DNA from: an uncultured Prevotellaceae bacterium
Lineage (GTDB): Bacteria; Bacteroidota; Bacteroidia; Bacteroidales; Muribaculaceae
DNA: 64,000 bases
Reading direction: 5' to 3'
Assembly (NCBI GenBank): GCA_900318205.1
Contig: ONJS01000007.1
Coordinates: forward strand, 62,001 to 126,000
The notes beneath the pieces are model-generated. The model was not told the origin of the DNA, did no database searches, and saw only the letters and a list, made by a program, of their open reading frames with translations. Shown here piece after piece: positions 49,482 to 57,905 of this stretch; the stretch's first letter is position 1; each line of letters begins with the position of its first letter. The translations under genes were made by a program, and so were the position numbers.

Positions 49482-49621
49482 AGTTGCCCTAAGGGCAACT
49501 ACTCGGGGACGGTTTCTGTGTAACAAAATGCTTTGCATTTTGGACTCAGGAACCGTCAACACAAGCGTTTTTCATACATAGAAACCGTCCCCAAAGCAGC
49601 CACCCAAAGGGGTGGCTTTTG
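49482..49621. repeat. REP-like GGGGACGG composite palindrome
   Basis: Four dyads in 140 bp: AGTTGCCCT-A-AGGGCAACT (49482-49500); GGGGACGGTTTCT (49505-49517) pairing with AGAAACCGTCCCC (49580-49592); CAAAATGC-TTT-GCATTTTG (49524-49542); AGCCACCC (49598-49605) with GGGTGGCT (49610-49617). No transposase ORF is present. The rest of this 595-bp gap (49622-49850) shows no gene. Confidence 0.75.
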
Positions 49622-49850
49622 ATACGCCCTTAAAGTAAGCCCCTTATCTCATCATTCCATCCAATTAGCTTATACCGAGACCTTTATAATAGGAAACTGG
49701 ATTTTCCCCGGACACTTATAATATTTCATGTAAAATGGACGTTATCAACATCATCAGTGGCAAAAAAATGCGGAATGGGATAACGGTTGGCATTATTCAG
49801 CAGGGTCAAGCTGCGAGTGTTTTCCTCGTGTGATAGACGGCCAATAAAAA

Positions 49851-49881
49851 ATTCCGCAATACCACTGGGATATTGCGGAAT
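49851..49881 (-). terminator. Intrinsic terminator of the sigma factor operon
   Basis: ATTCCGCAATA (49851-49861) pairs with TATTGCGGAAT (49871-49881); on the minus strand a run of T follows. Confidence 0.85.
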
Positions 49882-49913
49882 ACTGTATCTTGTCTCTCCA
49901 GGAAATGAGAGTG

Positions 49914-50345
49914 TTATTTCTTGCGTTTCCTGAGCATCTCGCGGGTGAATTTCGTTTCGGCCTGCTTGAGCAGGAAGAGCTGTTTCTTGCTGAGGATCTT
50001 GGCGAACTTGTCGAAGTACTTGGCCTCAATCTCTCCCTCTCTCATTCGGGTGTTGGAGAGTGCCGATGCGGCGGCCTCATAGTCCTTGTCGCTGGGGTTC
50101 TTCTTTTTCTCCACCTCGTTGGCGAGTGCTCTGGCATTGCGGTTCACCTCATAAATCTCACGCTCCATCTGTTCGTAGAGCGGCATGAACTGCTTCTGCT
50201 GCGTCATGGTCAGTCCCAGCGCCTGGAGAATCATTTCGTGCTTGGCCTGATACATATCGGTCGCAAACTTGGTGCGGTTGTTCTGGGCCATCACAACGCT
50301 TGACAGTGCAATAGTGAGAATTAATATTGATACTATTCTTTTCAT
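49914..50345 (-). CDS. Periplasmic CpxP/Spy-like protein
   Basis: The 143-residue protein has a signal peptide (MKRIVSILILTIALSSVVMA) and a fully helical mature part with two L-x3-Q-type repeats (LGLTMTQQKQFMPLYEQ and LSKKQLFLLKQAE), as in CpxP/Spy/LTxxQ proteins, which sense or chaperone misfolded envelope proteins. It ends in a basic tail. It is the third gene of the sigma/anti-sigma operon, 16 bp after the anti-sigma gene, so it may feed envelope status to the regulator. The terminator follows. Confidence 0.8.
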   Translation of the reverse strand: MKRIVSILILTIALSSVVMAQNNRTKFATDMYQAKHEMILQALGLTMTQQKQFMPLYEQMEREIYEVNRNARALANEVEKKKNPSDKDYEAAASALSNTRMREGEIEAKYFDKFAKILSKKQLFLLKQAETKFTREMLRKRKK

Positions 50346-50361
50346 AGGCCAGTTCCTCCTT

Positions 50362-50763
50362 TCATTTTTCGTCTGTAGAAGTTACTTCCTCGTTGCTCAT
50401 CGCTACTGAGTCCTCATAGCTGAGGATGTCGTAGTCACTAACGCCACTCATGATGAAGTCATCGACGTTCTCCTTGTCATCCTGCAGCTTCTCGGCTACG
50501 GCACGCACGCTGTCGAGGTTGCCGCTGTTGGTGAAGTTGCTGAACACCTGTATCATGCACCACACGCCAGCAAACATTGCTGCCATATAGACCAGCGGCT
50601 TGATGCGCTGCCACATCGTGGGCTTCACGTCAACGGGTGTGATCTCAACATCGGGTAGCATCTCTACCATGCGTTTGTTGAAATCCTCAAAGTAATTCTC
50701 CGGTACCTTAAACCCTGGATCCTTACCGTATTTGTTCAATATTGTGGGGTCTTCCTGTTTCAT
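50362..50763 (-). CDS. Probable membrane anti-sigma factor
   Basis: Start chosen at ATG 50763 (MKQEDPTILNKYG), giving 133 residues. A cytoplasmic N-terminus (about 1-55) is followed by one membrane segment (IKPLVYMAAMFAGVWCMIQV, about 59-79) and an acidic periplasmic tail. It lies 53 bp behind an ECF sigma gene and has the size and topology of small Bacteroidetes anti-sigma factors. No zinc motif is present. The role is inferred from context and topology. Confidence 0.65.
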   Translation of the reverse strand: MKQEDPTILNKYGKDPGFKVPENYFEDFNKRMVEMLPDVEITPVDVKPTMWQRIKPLVYMAAMFAGVWCMIQVFSNFTNSGNLDSVRAVAEKLQDDKENVDDFIMSGVSDYDILSYEDSVAMSNEEVTSTDEK

Positions 50764-50816
50764 AACGCTTGTTTGACTCGTGAATGTCAAAAAAGTTTAA
50801 TCGTGAAATCAAAAAA

Positions 50817-51383
50817 TTATTCTATTTCACTTAAAAACTGTTCAATTTTTTTCACCGCATGATGATATGACGCCTTCAGGGCCCCTTCGCTGGTGCCCAA
50901 AATCTCGCTCATGTCCTCATACTTCATCTCGTCATAGTAGCGCAGGTTGAACACCAGGCGCTGCTTCTCGGGCAGGGTGGCAATCGCCTTCTGGAGGTTC
51001 ATCTGGGCCTGATCGCCGTCAAACCACTCGTCGCTCTCCAGCTGGTTGACGAGGAAACTCTCGTCATCGTCGATGGAAAGCTGGTTCATCACCTTCTTTT
51101 TATTGACAAATGTGATGCTCTCGTTGATGGCAATCTTGTAGAGCCACGTCGAGAGCTTGGCATCGCCACGGAAGTTGTCGATGCTCGTCCATGCCTTCAG
51201 GAAAGTGTTCTGCAGCACGTCGTTAGCGTCGTCATGGTCGATAACCATGCGACGTATCTGCCAGTAAAGCTGTGAGCTGTAATGCTCAATCACCTTACCG
51301 AACGCGGTCTTGCACAGCTTGGGATCGTGCAGTTGCTCGACCACCTGTGCCTCGTCATATTTCTCTCGTGCTGCCATCATCAT
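50817..51383 (-). CDS. ECF-family RNA polymerase sigma factor
   Basis: The 188-residue protein has sigma region 2 (DVLQNTFLKAWTSIDNF, then TWLYKIAINESITF) and region 4 (LPEKQRLVFNLRYYDEMKYE, LGTSEGALKASYHHAVKKI). Regions 1.1 and 3 are absent, as in ECF factors. It begins with three ATG codons in a row, so the exact start may be 3 or 6 bp further in. The upstream -7 is TATCTTTA, one base off. It is followed by a membrane anti-sigma and a CpxP-like gene, so an envelope stress circuit is likely. It is a candidate driver of the five ECF-type promoters in this window. Confidence 0.93.
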   Translation of the reverse strand: MMMAAREKYDEAQVVEQLHDPKLCKTAFGKVIEHYSSQLYWQIRRMVIDHDDANDVLQNTFLKAWTSIDNFRGDAKLSTWLYKIAINESITFVNKKKVMNQLSIDDDESFLVNQLESDEWFDGDQAQMNLQKAIATLPEKQRLVFNLRYYDEMKYEDMSEILGTSEGALKASYHHAVKKIEQFLSEIE

Positions 51384-51523
51384 TTCGCGTTTGAGCGTGT
51401 AAAGATAGCAAAAATTTTGCCAACAACCTGCATAGCCCTCACTTTTTATGCTTTTTTTAGCATTTCACCGCCCCGCTCATGGCAATTCCGCCAATCAATC
51501 CCCACGCCACCCGTAATTATTCT

Positions 51524-52102
51524 TTATACGGTGGTGAGGCGGCGGATGAGGGGAATCAGCACGTCGTTGATGACGGTTGCGTTCAGGCGGTGCCCGCCGT
51601 CGAAGTAGGCGATGTTGCGGTAATGCTCCAGGAAGGAACCTTGGCAATTGACTTGGTCATCGTCGCGGCCGAACAAGCCCCACACGTTGTCGCGATCCCA
51701 GTCGGTAATGCCGTCAAACTGGTGCTCTTCCATCTCGGCGAAGTGGCTGATGATTTCGGGCGTTATGGTGAACTGGGTGGCGCCGTCCTGACGGGCATTG
51801 AGGAAATCGAAGGTACCCGTCTGCAGCACTTTGGAATACTTGGACATGAAGAATGCCGGATTCACGCAGATGCGCTTGAAACCGAACATCTGCTGGCAAT
51901 ACATGCCGCCCATGCTGGACCCGGCAATGATGTCGGGATGGGTATAGATGCACAAGTCATGCAACAGCGGCAACGCCTCGGCAGGATCCACTGGTATGTC
52001 GGGCGCAATGATTTCATAATCGGGTAAAAACTCGCGGAGCGTCTTGATCGTGCTGCTGTTGGCCGACGACGCAAATCCATGAAAATATATCAGTCTCTTC
52101 AT
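51524..52102 (-). CDS. YqiA/UPF0227-like alpha/beta-fold esterase
   Basis: The 192-residue protein starts MKRLIYFHGFASSANSST, has the nucleophile elbow GSSMGG (about 71-76), a late aspartate region (FGRDDDQVN) and His in DGGHRL near residue 171, consistent with a serine hydrolase triad. The size and motifs match the YqiA/YcfP group. The substrate is unknown. It lies 41 bp upstream of the CPBP gene's end on the same strand, so these two may share a transcript. Confidence 0.85.
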   Translation of the reverse strand: MKRLIYFHGFASSANSSTIKTLREFLPDYEIIAPDIPVDPAEALPLLHDLCIYTHPDIIAGSSMGGMYCQQMFGFKRICVNPAFFMSKYSKVLQTGTFDFLNARQDGATQFTITPEIISHFAEMEEHQFDGITDWDRDNVWGLFGRDDDQVNCQGSFLEHYRNIAYFDGGHRLNATVINDVLIPLIRRLTTV

Positions 52103-52171
52103 CGTTGTGTTGCTATTAAGGAAAGATGTACAGTTTATCTGATTAATAATGTTGAATGATTCCTGACCATA

Positions 52172-52879
52172 TCATTGGCTGCTCATGACCAAGAGCGCCA
52201 GCACGGCAGGCACATTGTTGGCGACGTGGAGTAGCACGCCCCACCAGAAACCCAAATTGACGCGCGCATAGGTGATGGCAGCGCCGAGGAATGCGGGCCG
52301 CAGACAGACTGCCAAGCAATAAGGCAACAGCATCCACGTGATGATCGAAAACGCCCTCAGGTGTATCAGACCAAAACCGATGGCCGAGAGCCACATCACG
52401 GGCCGCAGATAGCGTGCCCGCCATTGGTCCCATTGCTCATCGGTCGTGAAGCGCATCACCATCCAGTACATGATGGCTCCTGCAATGAGAGTTGCAGCCA
52501 TGACCATCCAGTTGTCGTATGCGTCATAAAAATAAGCGGCTATTGTAACGGGTAGCAGTCCTACCCATAGCGCCACGGCATGCCGCTTGAGTGACACACC
52601 CAGTCTAAAGATGATCTCCTCGGCAATGGGGGCAATTACCAACAACAGGAGGATGGTTTCTCCCAAGGGTTTGTCCATTCGTGTGGAGACGTCTCCTCCA
52701 AACTTCGTGAGTTGGGTGGGGTCTATGCCTTGGCTGGTGTAAACCACTTGGCAAATTAATATGGGGATAATGCTCGCAAAAGTCAAGAGGATAAACCAGA
52801 TGACAGCCTTCAGAATGATTTTCTTCTTGGGCAACGTCGCCCAATCATTGGTACAGTTAAGAATAAATTTCATGTTCAT
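52172..52879 (-). CDS. CPBP-family intramembrane metalloprotease
   Basis: The 235-residue protein has about six or seven membrane segments and the CPBP motifs: EEIIFR (about 88-93, in APIAEEIIFRLGV), a histidine in GFGLIHL and a final HVANN, which bind the metal and form the active site. Bacterial members process membrane peptides or serve in maturation or defence; the substrate is unknown. The -7 element TATTTTTG on its strand (52893-52900) and a set of CGCAAAATGTGTAAT repeats precede it. Confidence 0.88.
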   Translation of the reverse strand: MNMKFILNCTNDWATLPKKKIILKAVIWFILLTFASIIPILICQVVYTSQGIDPTQLTKFGGDVSTRMDKPLGETILLLLVIAPIAEEIIFRLGVSLKRHAVALWVGLLPVTIAAYFYDAYDNWMVMAATLIAGAIMYWMVMRFTTDEQWDQWRARYLRPVMWLSAIGFGLIHLRAFSIITWMLLPYCLAVCLRPAFLGAAITYARVNLGFWWGVLLHVANNVPAVLALLVMSSQ

Positions 52880-52892
52880 GCTAATTGATGAA

Positions 52893-52923
52893 CAAAAATA
52901 ACAAAAATTTCTGATTACGCAAA
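52893..52923 (-). promoter_or_regulatory. Promoter of CPBP protease gene
   Basis: Minus strand: TTTG (52920-52923), 19-bp spacer, TATTTTTG (52893-52900), 14 bp before the ATG. Confidence 0.7.
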
Positions 52924-52969
52924 ATGTCTACCGCAAAATGTGTAATGATTTTTACGCAAAATGTGTAAT
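52915..52969. repeat. Triple CGCAAAATGTGTAAT repeat upstream of CPBP gene
   Basis: Copies start at 52917 (ACGCAAAATGTCTA), 52931 (CCGCAAAATGTGTAAT) and 52954 (ACGCAAAATGTGTAAT). With its flank the third is an inverted repeat TTACGCA-AAA-TGTGTAA (52952-52968). The first copy covers the -33 element. Confidence 0.75.
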
Positions 52970-52991
52970 AAGGTCTCGGGAGGAGTTGGTG

Positions 52992-53882
52992 TTAATGGCG
53001 GAAGTGGCTGGGGGTCACGCCAGTCATGCGCTTGAAGAACTTGACGAAGAACGAAGGGTTGGGGAAGTTCATCTCGTCGGCAATGTGTGCGATGGGTTTG
53101 TCGGTGTGCTTGAGGTCGATCTTGATGCGGGTCACCAGTGCCTCGTCAATCCACTGCTTGGCTGTCTTGCCGCTCACCTGCTTGACAATGGTGCTCAAGT
53201 AGCGCGGCGTGATGCACAGTCGTGATGCGTAAGGCTCAATCGTGTGCCACGCGTGGGCCTGCTGGTTGACCAGTTGCACAAACTCGGTGAACAGTTGCTG
53301 GTCGCGTGACTGCATGGCGAGTCGTGATGATTCATTCTCGCTCCACAGGTAATCGACTTGCCACAGGAAGGTGCTGATGAGGTGCAGTATCACCTGCGGG
53401 CTGTATTCCTGTTGCTGCATCTGCAGGTACAGCAGCTCATGGATGTGGTCAAGTAACGTGAGTTGCTGCGGTTGGAGGTGTAACTGGAAATCCCGCAGGT
53501 GCCCGTCAAGGGCTTGAGGAATCTTGTTGCCGATGGCGAGCGAGAACAGGTCGGCACTCATCGAGATGCCGATGCCTCCCACGTCGGCGGCTGCGTCACG
53601 GAACTCAACAACGCCATTGGCGGCGAGAAACACCAGGTCGCCAGTGGCAAGGTGGCGTTCAATCAGGTTGAGAGTAGGTTTGACCCAGCCCTGCTTGATA
53701 ATGAGGATGCGCATCTCGGGCATCATGACAGGGCCATTTGTGAATTGCTTCTTGACCATTTCCAACCGGATGTTGCGTGCAACGGCCAGGTTTTGGGAGA
53801 TAAAGTTGCCCATCAGGTACTCGTCCTGACTCTCGATAAGTTCCTTGAGTTGGCTCAAAGTGAGTTGTTGCAGGTCTGCCAT
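52992..53882 (-). CDS. AraC-family transcriptional regulator
   Basis: The 296-residue protein has an N-terminal cupin-like sensing domain (about 20-170) and a C-terminal double helix-turn-helix AraC domain (about 195-296: ITPRYLSTIVKQVSGKTAKQ and IAHIADEMNFPNPSFFVKFF, ending GVTPSHFRH). It is transcribed away from the efflux operon that starts 173 bp further on, the usual place for its regulator; the inducer is unknown. The -7 candidate is TACCTTTA (53910-53917, minus strand), one base off consensus. Confidence 0.93.
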   Translation of the reverse strand: MADLQQLTLSQLKELIESQDEYLMGNFISQNLAVARNIRLEMVKKQFTNGPVMMPEMRILIIKQGWVKPTLNLIERHLATGDLVFLAANGVVEFRDAAADVGGIGISMSADLFSLAIGNKIPQALDGHLRDFQLHLQPQQLTLLDHIHELLYLQMQQQEYSPQVILHLISTFLWQVDYLWSENESSRLAMQSRDQQLFTEFVQLVNQQAHAWHTIEPYASRLCITPRYLSTIVKQVSGKTAKQWIDEALVTRIKIDLKHTDKPIAHIADEMNFPNPSFFVKFFKRMTGVTPSHFRH

Positions 53883-54014
53883 GTGTTGAATGTTGTTGAT
53901 TTGTGGACGTAAAGGTAATATATTTTGGTCAATTTTGCCTTAAAAAGTTGATAGATTGTACAAAAAGAACATTTTTCTCTTGTTTTAGATAGCCTTTTAC
54001 TTGAAATGTCATTG

Positions 54015-54022
54015 TAATTTTG
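54015..54022 (+). promoter_or_regulatory. -7 promoter element of efflux operon
   Basis: TAATTTTG is a perfect match 33 bp before the ATG at 54056. It overlaps the TTG that opens a longer reading frame, which rules that start out. Confidence 0.65.
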
Positions 54023-54055
54023 CATCAGTCAAACCAATCATTGTTCAAGAAGATT

Positions 54056-55324
54056 ATGAAACGGCTTCTATTCATCATTGTCACATTCATGGCGCTTACT
54101 GGCATGGCACAGACCCTTGAAGAGTGTCAGCAGGCTGCTGAGCGCAACTATCCGCTCATCAAGCAGTATGACCTCATCGCCCGGACGACCGACTATACAG
54201 TAGCCAACATCCGCAAGGCATGGTTGCCTCAAGTCACTGCCGGCGCCCAGGCGACATTGCAGAGCGACGTGGCGGCATGGCCCGAGCAGATGCAGGCGAT
54301 GCTCAACCAGATGGGCGTTGACCTCAAGGGCTTGAAGAAGGACCAGTATCGTGTGGGCATCGACCTGAACCAGACGATCTATGACGGTGGCGCCATCGGC
54401 AGCCAGGCTGCTGTCGCACGGGCTCAGGGTGACGTGGAGACTGCCCAAACCGCAGTCAATCTTTATGCCATCCGCCAGCGTGTCAATGAGATGTATTTCT
54501 CCCTGCTGTTGCTTGACGAGAATATCTCGTTGACCCAGGTCATGCAGGAACAGCTGGCCGCCAGTGAGAAAAAACTGCAGTCGATGTTTAAGCACGGGAC
54601 AGCGGCCCAAAGCGATTATGACGCCATCCGCGCCGAGCGTCTGGGTCTCGACCAGCAGCTGACTTCACTCAAGTCGCGTCGCCAGGCGATGGCGAGAATG
54701 TTGAGCGCTTTCTGCGGCATCGAGGTTGCCACTCCTGTCAAGCCTGCTGCCACCGATGTGTCGCTGGCTGCCAACCATCGCCCCGAGTTGGCGCTGTTTG
54801 ACTCCCAGTTGCGCCTTGCCGATGCGCGCGACCGCCAACTCAACGCCCAACTGATGCCGCACATCAACCTGTTTGCCACGGGATATTACGGCTACCCTGG
54901 TTATAACATGTTTGAGGACATGATGCGTCACCGCTGGTCGCTCAACGGCCTGGTGGGTGTGAAACTCAACTGGAACATCGGTGCCCTCTATACCCGCAAG
55001 GGCGACAAGGCGAAGGTGGGCTTGCAGCGGCAGATGGTTGAGACCAACCGCGAGACCTTCCTGTATAACAACCGCTTGGACCAGATACGCCTTGACGAGG
55101 AATTGTCGCTCTACCGCGAACTGGCCCAACAGGACGCCGAAATCATTGATTTACGGTCATCGGTGCGCAAGGCCGCTGAGTCACGCCTGAATCACGGTAT
55201 CATCGATGTCAATGACCTGATCAAGGAAATCAACAATGAGCACGCCGCCCGCGTCACCCGTTCCACTCATGAGATTGAGGCGCTCAAACGCATCTATGAC
55301 ATCAAGTTCACGATGAATGATTAG
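54056..55324 (+). CDS. TolC-family outer-membrane efflux protein
   Basis: Start chosen at ATG 54056 (MKRLLFIIVTFMALTGMAQ, a signal peptide, with AAGAAG upstream). The 422-residue protein has the TolC/OEP layout of two repeated long-helix blocks with beta strands (DLNQTIYDGGAIGSQAAVAR, later VGVKLNWNIGALYTRKGDKA). It forms the outer-membrane channel for the HlyD-type and ABC proteins encoded directly downstream. First gene of a five-gene operon. Confidence 0.93.
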   Translation: MKRLLFIIVTFMALTGMAQTLEECQQAAERNYPLIKQYDLIARTTDYTVANIRKAWLPQVTAGAQATLQSDVAAWPEQMQAMLNQMGVDLKGLKKDQYRVGIDLNQTIYDGGAIGSQAAVARAQGDVETAQTAVNLYAIRQRVNEMYFSLLLLDENISLTQVMQEQLAASEKKLQSMFKHGTAAQSDYDAIRAERLGLDQQLTSLKSRRQAMARMLSAFCGIEVATPVKPAATDVSLAANHRPELALFDSQLRLADARDRQLNAQLMPHINLFATGYYGYPGYNMFEDMMRHRWSLNGLVGVKLNWNIGALYTRKGDKAKVGLQRQMVETNRETFLYNNRLDQIRLDEELSLYRELAQQDAEIIDLRSSVRKAAESRLNHGIIDVNDLIKEINNEHAARVTRSTHEIEALKRIYDIKFTMND

Positions 55325-55352
55325 GTAATAGGAAATTAAACAGAAAAAGGAT

Positions 55353-56327
55353 ATGAAAAAGTTAACCGTTATTGCAACCATGCTGCTGGTGCTCGCATCA
55401 TGCGGCAAGAAGGAGAAGGAATTTGACGCTACGGGAACCTTTGAGGCTACCGAGGTCACCGTCTCGGCCAAATCGACAGGCGAACTCGAGATGTTCAATA
55501 TTGCCGAGGGGCAGACCCTTGAGGCAGGCATCCAGGTGGGCAACATCGACATTACCCAACTCACCTTAAAGAAGAACGAACTGGCGACAGCCTCTTCACA
55601 GCTCGCTGCCAACAAGGAGCAGATGCGTTCCAACCGTCGTGCCACCGACAGCAAGCAGCTTGACCTGCAGAAGCAGGTGGCATCCCTCAAGCAGCAGATC
55701 GCCAATGCCCAACGTGAGCGTCAGCGTTTTGCCGAACTGGTCAAGGACGGTGCAGTGCCGCGCAAGCAGCTCGATGACATCAATTACCAGATCAGCGTGC
55801 TTGAGAAGCAACTGTCGGCCACTACCGAGCAGTTAGCCGCCACCAACCGCAGCCTGGCGGAGCAGAGTGCTGGCATCGATGCCCAGATTTCGGGCATTGA
55901 GGCACAGCAGCAGGGCATCAACGTGCAGCAGGCGCAGCTTGACGACCAGATTGCCAATGCCACGGTGAGGACACCCATCCGCGGCACGGTGCTCGAGAAG
56001 TATGTCGAGCAGGGCGAATTTGTCTCGGTGGGCAAACCGTTGTTCAAGATGGCCGATGTGGACGACATGTTCATCCGTGCCTATGTCACCTCGGCCCAGT
56101 TGCAGAATATCAAGGTGGGGCAGGCGTGCAAGGTATTTGCCGACTATGGCGACGGGAAGAAAAAGACCTATGACGGCACGGTATCCTGGATTTCCAGCCG
56201 CTCGGAGTTCACCCCCAAGACCATCCTCACCGACGATGAGCGTGCCGACTTGGTCTATGCCGTCAAAATCGCCATCAAGAACGACGGCTTTGTGAAAATC
56301 GGCATGTATGGAGAGGTGAAGTTTTAA
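55353..56327 (+). CDS. HlyD-family membrane fusion lipoprotein
   Basis: The 324-residue protein has a lipobox (LVLASC, cysteine 16), a lipoyl-like half (about 25-55), a long coiled coil (about 65-195: QLDLQKQVASLKQQIANAQR and onward) and a beta-barrel part (TVRTPIRGTVLEKYVEQGEF, ADVDDMFIRAYVTSAQLQNI). This is the YbhG-like adaptor type joining an ABC exporter to TolC. Spacing to the TolC gene is 28 bp. Confidence 0.93.
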   Translation: MKKLTVIATMLLVLASCGKKEKEFDATGTFEATEVTVSAKSTGELEMFNIAEGQTLEAGIQVGNIDITQLTLKKNELATASSQLAANKEQMRSNRRATDSKQLDLQKQVASLKQQIANAQRERQRFAELVKDGAVPRKQLDDINYQISVLEKQLSATTEQLAATNRSLAEQSAGIDAQISGIEAQQQGINVQQAQLDDQIANATVRTPIRGTVLEKYVEQGEFVSVGKPLFKMADVDDMFIRAYVTSAQLQNIKVGQACKVFADYGDGKKKTYDGTVSWISSRSEFTPKTILTDDERADLVYAVKIAIKNDGFVKIGMYGEVKF

Positions 56328-56329
56328 CC

Positions 56330-56374
56330 GCTAGAAATTCTAGATGGTCTAGATCATCTAGAGCCTCTAGATTA
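56330..56374 (+). repeat. Nonamer array (TCTAGAnnn) inside efflux operon, first
   Basis: Five 9-nt units: GCTAGAAAT, TCTAGATGG, TCTAGATCA, TCTAGAGCC, TCTAGATTA. They fill the gap between the adaptor stop and the ATPase ATG. Confidence 0.8.
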
Positions 56375-56384
56375 CAGAACACTC

Positions 56385-57845
56385 ATGAACGCGATTGAGG
56401 TAAATAATGTGTCCAAGTCCTATGGGACGGTCAAGGCGCTTGACCAGGTGTCATTCACCGTGGGCAAGGGCGAAATCTTCGGCCTGATAGGACCTGACGG
56501 TGCCGGCAAGACGTCGCTGTACCGCATCCTGTGTACCCTGTTGCTGCCCGATGCCGGCACGGCAACGGTCGATGGCTTTGATGTGGTGAAGCAGATGAAG
56601 GAAATCCGCCGCAGGGTAGGGTATATGCCCGGCCGATTCTCGCTCTACCAGGACTTGACCGTCGAGGAGAACCTGCACTTCTTTGCCGATCTGTTCGGCA
56701 CGACCGTTGAGCAAGGCTATGACAGCATCCGCGCCATCTACAGCCAGATTGAACGCTTCAAGGATCGCAAGGCGGGTGCCCTCTCGGGAGGCATGAAGCA
56801 GAAGTTGGCGCTCTCCTGCGCCCTCGTTCACCAGCCCAGCGTGCTTTTCCTTGACGAGCCCACTACGGGCGTGGACCCTGTCTCGCGCAAGGAATTGTGG
56901 GAGATGTTGACAGCCCTCAAGGAACGTGACATTACTATCATGGCGTCGACGCCCTATCTTGACGAGGTGCGCCGCTGTGAGCGTGTGGCCTATTTGTCCC
57001 AGGGCGTAATTCAAGGCATCGGTAACCCCGACGAGGTCTTGACCCGCTTTGCTGACGTGTTCAATCCGCCAGGGATTGAGCATGGCGAGGCCGTTGGCAC
57101 CGCTAGCGACAACGTCATCGAGGTGGAGCATCTAGTGAAGGCCTTCGGCTCTTTCCATGCCGTGGATGACATCAGCTTTACTGTCAAGCGTGGCGAGATC
57201 TTCGGTTTTCTGGGTGCCAACGGTGCAGGAAAGACCACGGCGATGCACATGCTCACGGGACTGAACCAGCCCACAAGTGGCACGGGTCGTGTGGTGGGCT
57301 ATGACATCCGCACCGAGCATGAGCAGATCAAGAAGCACATCGGCTATATGAGCCAGCGTTTCTCGCTCTATGGGGACTTGACCGTCGCCGAGAATATCCG
57401 CCTCTTTGCCGGCATCTACGGCATGAAGGATGAGGAGATAGCCCGCAAAACCGACGAATTGCTGGCTCGTCTGCAGTTCGCTGAGCACAAGAATGACCTG
57501 GTAGGGTCGTTGCCACTGGGATGGAAGCAGAAATTGGCCTTCTCGGTGAGCATTTTCCATGAGCCCGGCATCGTCTTCCTTGACGAGCCGACGGGAGGCG
57601 TTGACCCTGCCACGAGGCGCCAGTTTTGGGAACTCATCTTTGATGCAGCCCATCGCGGCATCACCGTCTTTGTCACGACCCACTATATGGACGAGGCCGA
57701 GTACTGTGACCGCATCTCCATCATGGTTGACGGCAAGATCAAGGCGATGGGCACCCCTGCCGAGTTGAAGCGTCGGTACAACCAGCCCGACATGGACCAC
57801 GTGTTCACCCACTTGGCTCGCCAGGCCACCCGTTCAAGTGATTAA
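56385..57845 (+). CDS. ABC exporter ATPase with two fused nucleotide-binding domains (YbhF-like)
   Basis: The 486-residue protein holds two ABC domains in tandem. The first has Walker A GPDGAGKTS, signature LSGGMKQKLALS and Walker B VLFLDEPTTGVDP. The second (from about 245) has GANGAGKTT, a changed signature LPLGWKQKLAFS and IVFLDEPTGGVDP. The fused layout and weak second signature match the YbhF type, which works with two ABC-2 permeases. It energises export of drugs or other hydrophobic compounds. Confidence 0.94.
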   Translation: MNAIEVNNVSKSYGTVKALDQVSFTVGKGEIFGLIGPDGAGKTSLYRILCTLLLPDAGTATVDGFDVVKQMKEIRRRVGYMPGRFSLYQDLTVEENLHFFADLFGTTVEQGYDSIRAIYSQIERFKDRKAGALSGGMKQKLALSCALVHQPSVLFLDEPTTGVDPVSRKELWEMLTALKERDITIMASTPYLDEVRRCERVAYLSQGVIQGIGNPDEVLTRFADVFNPPGIEHGEAVGTASDNVIEVEHLVKAFGSFHAVDDISFTVKRGEIFGFLGANGAGKTTAMHMLTGLNQPTSGTGRVVGYDIRTEHEQIKKHIGYMSQRFSLYGDLTVAENIRLFAGIYGMKDEEIARKTDELLARLQFAEHKNDLVGSLPLGWKQKLAFSVSIFHEPGIVFLDEPTGGVDPATRRQFWELIFDAAHRGITVFVTTHYMDEAEYCDRISIMVDGKIKAMGTPAELKRRYNQPDMDHVFTHLARQATRSSD

Positions 57846-57848
57846 TTA

Positions 57849-57884
57849 TCTAGAGAATCTGGACTATCTAGAGCATCTAGAACA
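57849..57884 (+). repeat. Nonamer array (TCTAGAnnn) inside efflux operon, second
   Basis: Four 9-nt units: TCTAGAGAA, TCTGGACTA, TCTAGAGCA, TCTAGAACA, between the ATPase stop and the first permease start. Confidence 0.8.
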
Positions 57885-57905
57885 AGAAATAAAAAACTGA
57901 GAAAA

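Noticed and set aside
54020-54055. TTG start extending the TolC-family gene by 12 codons
   Set aside because: The TTG lies within the -7 promoter element, and ATG 54056 gives a proper signal peptide.
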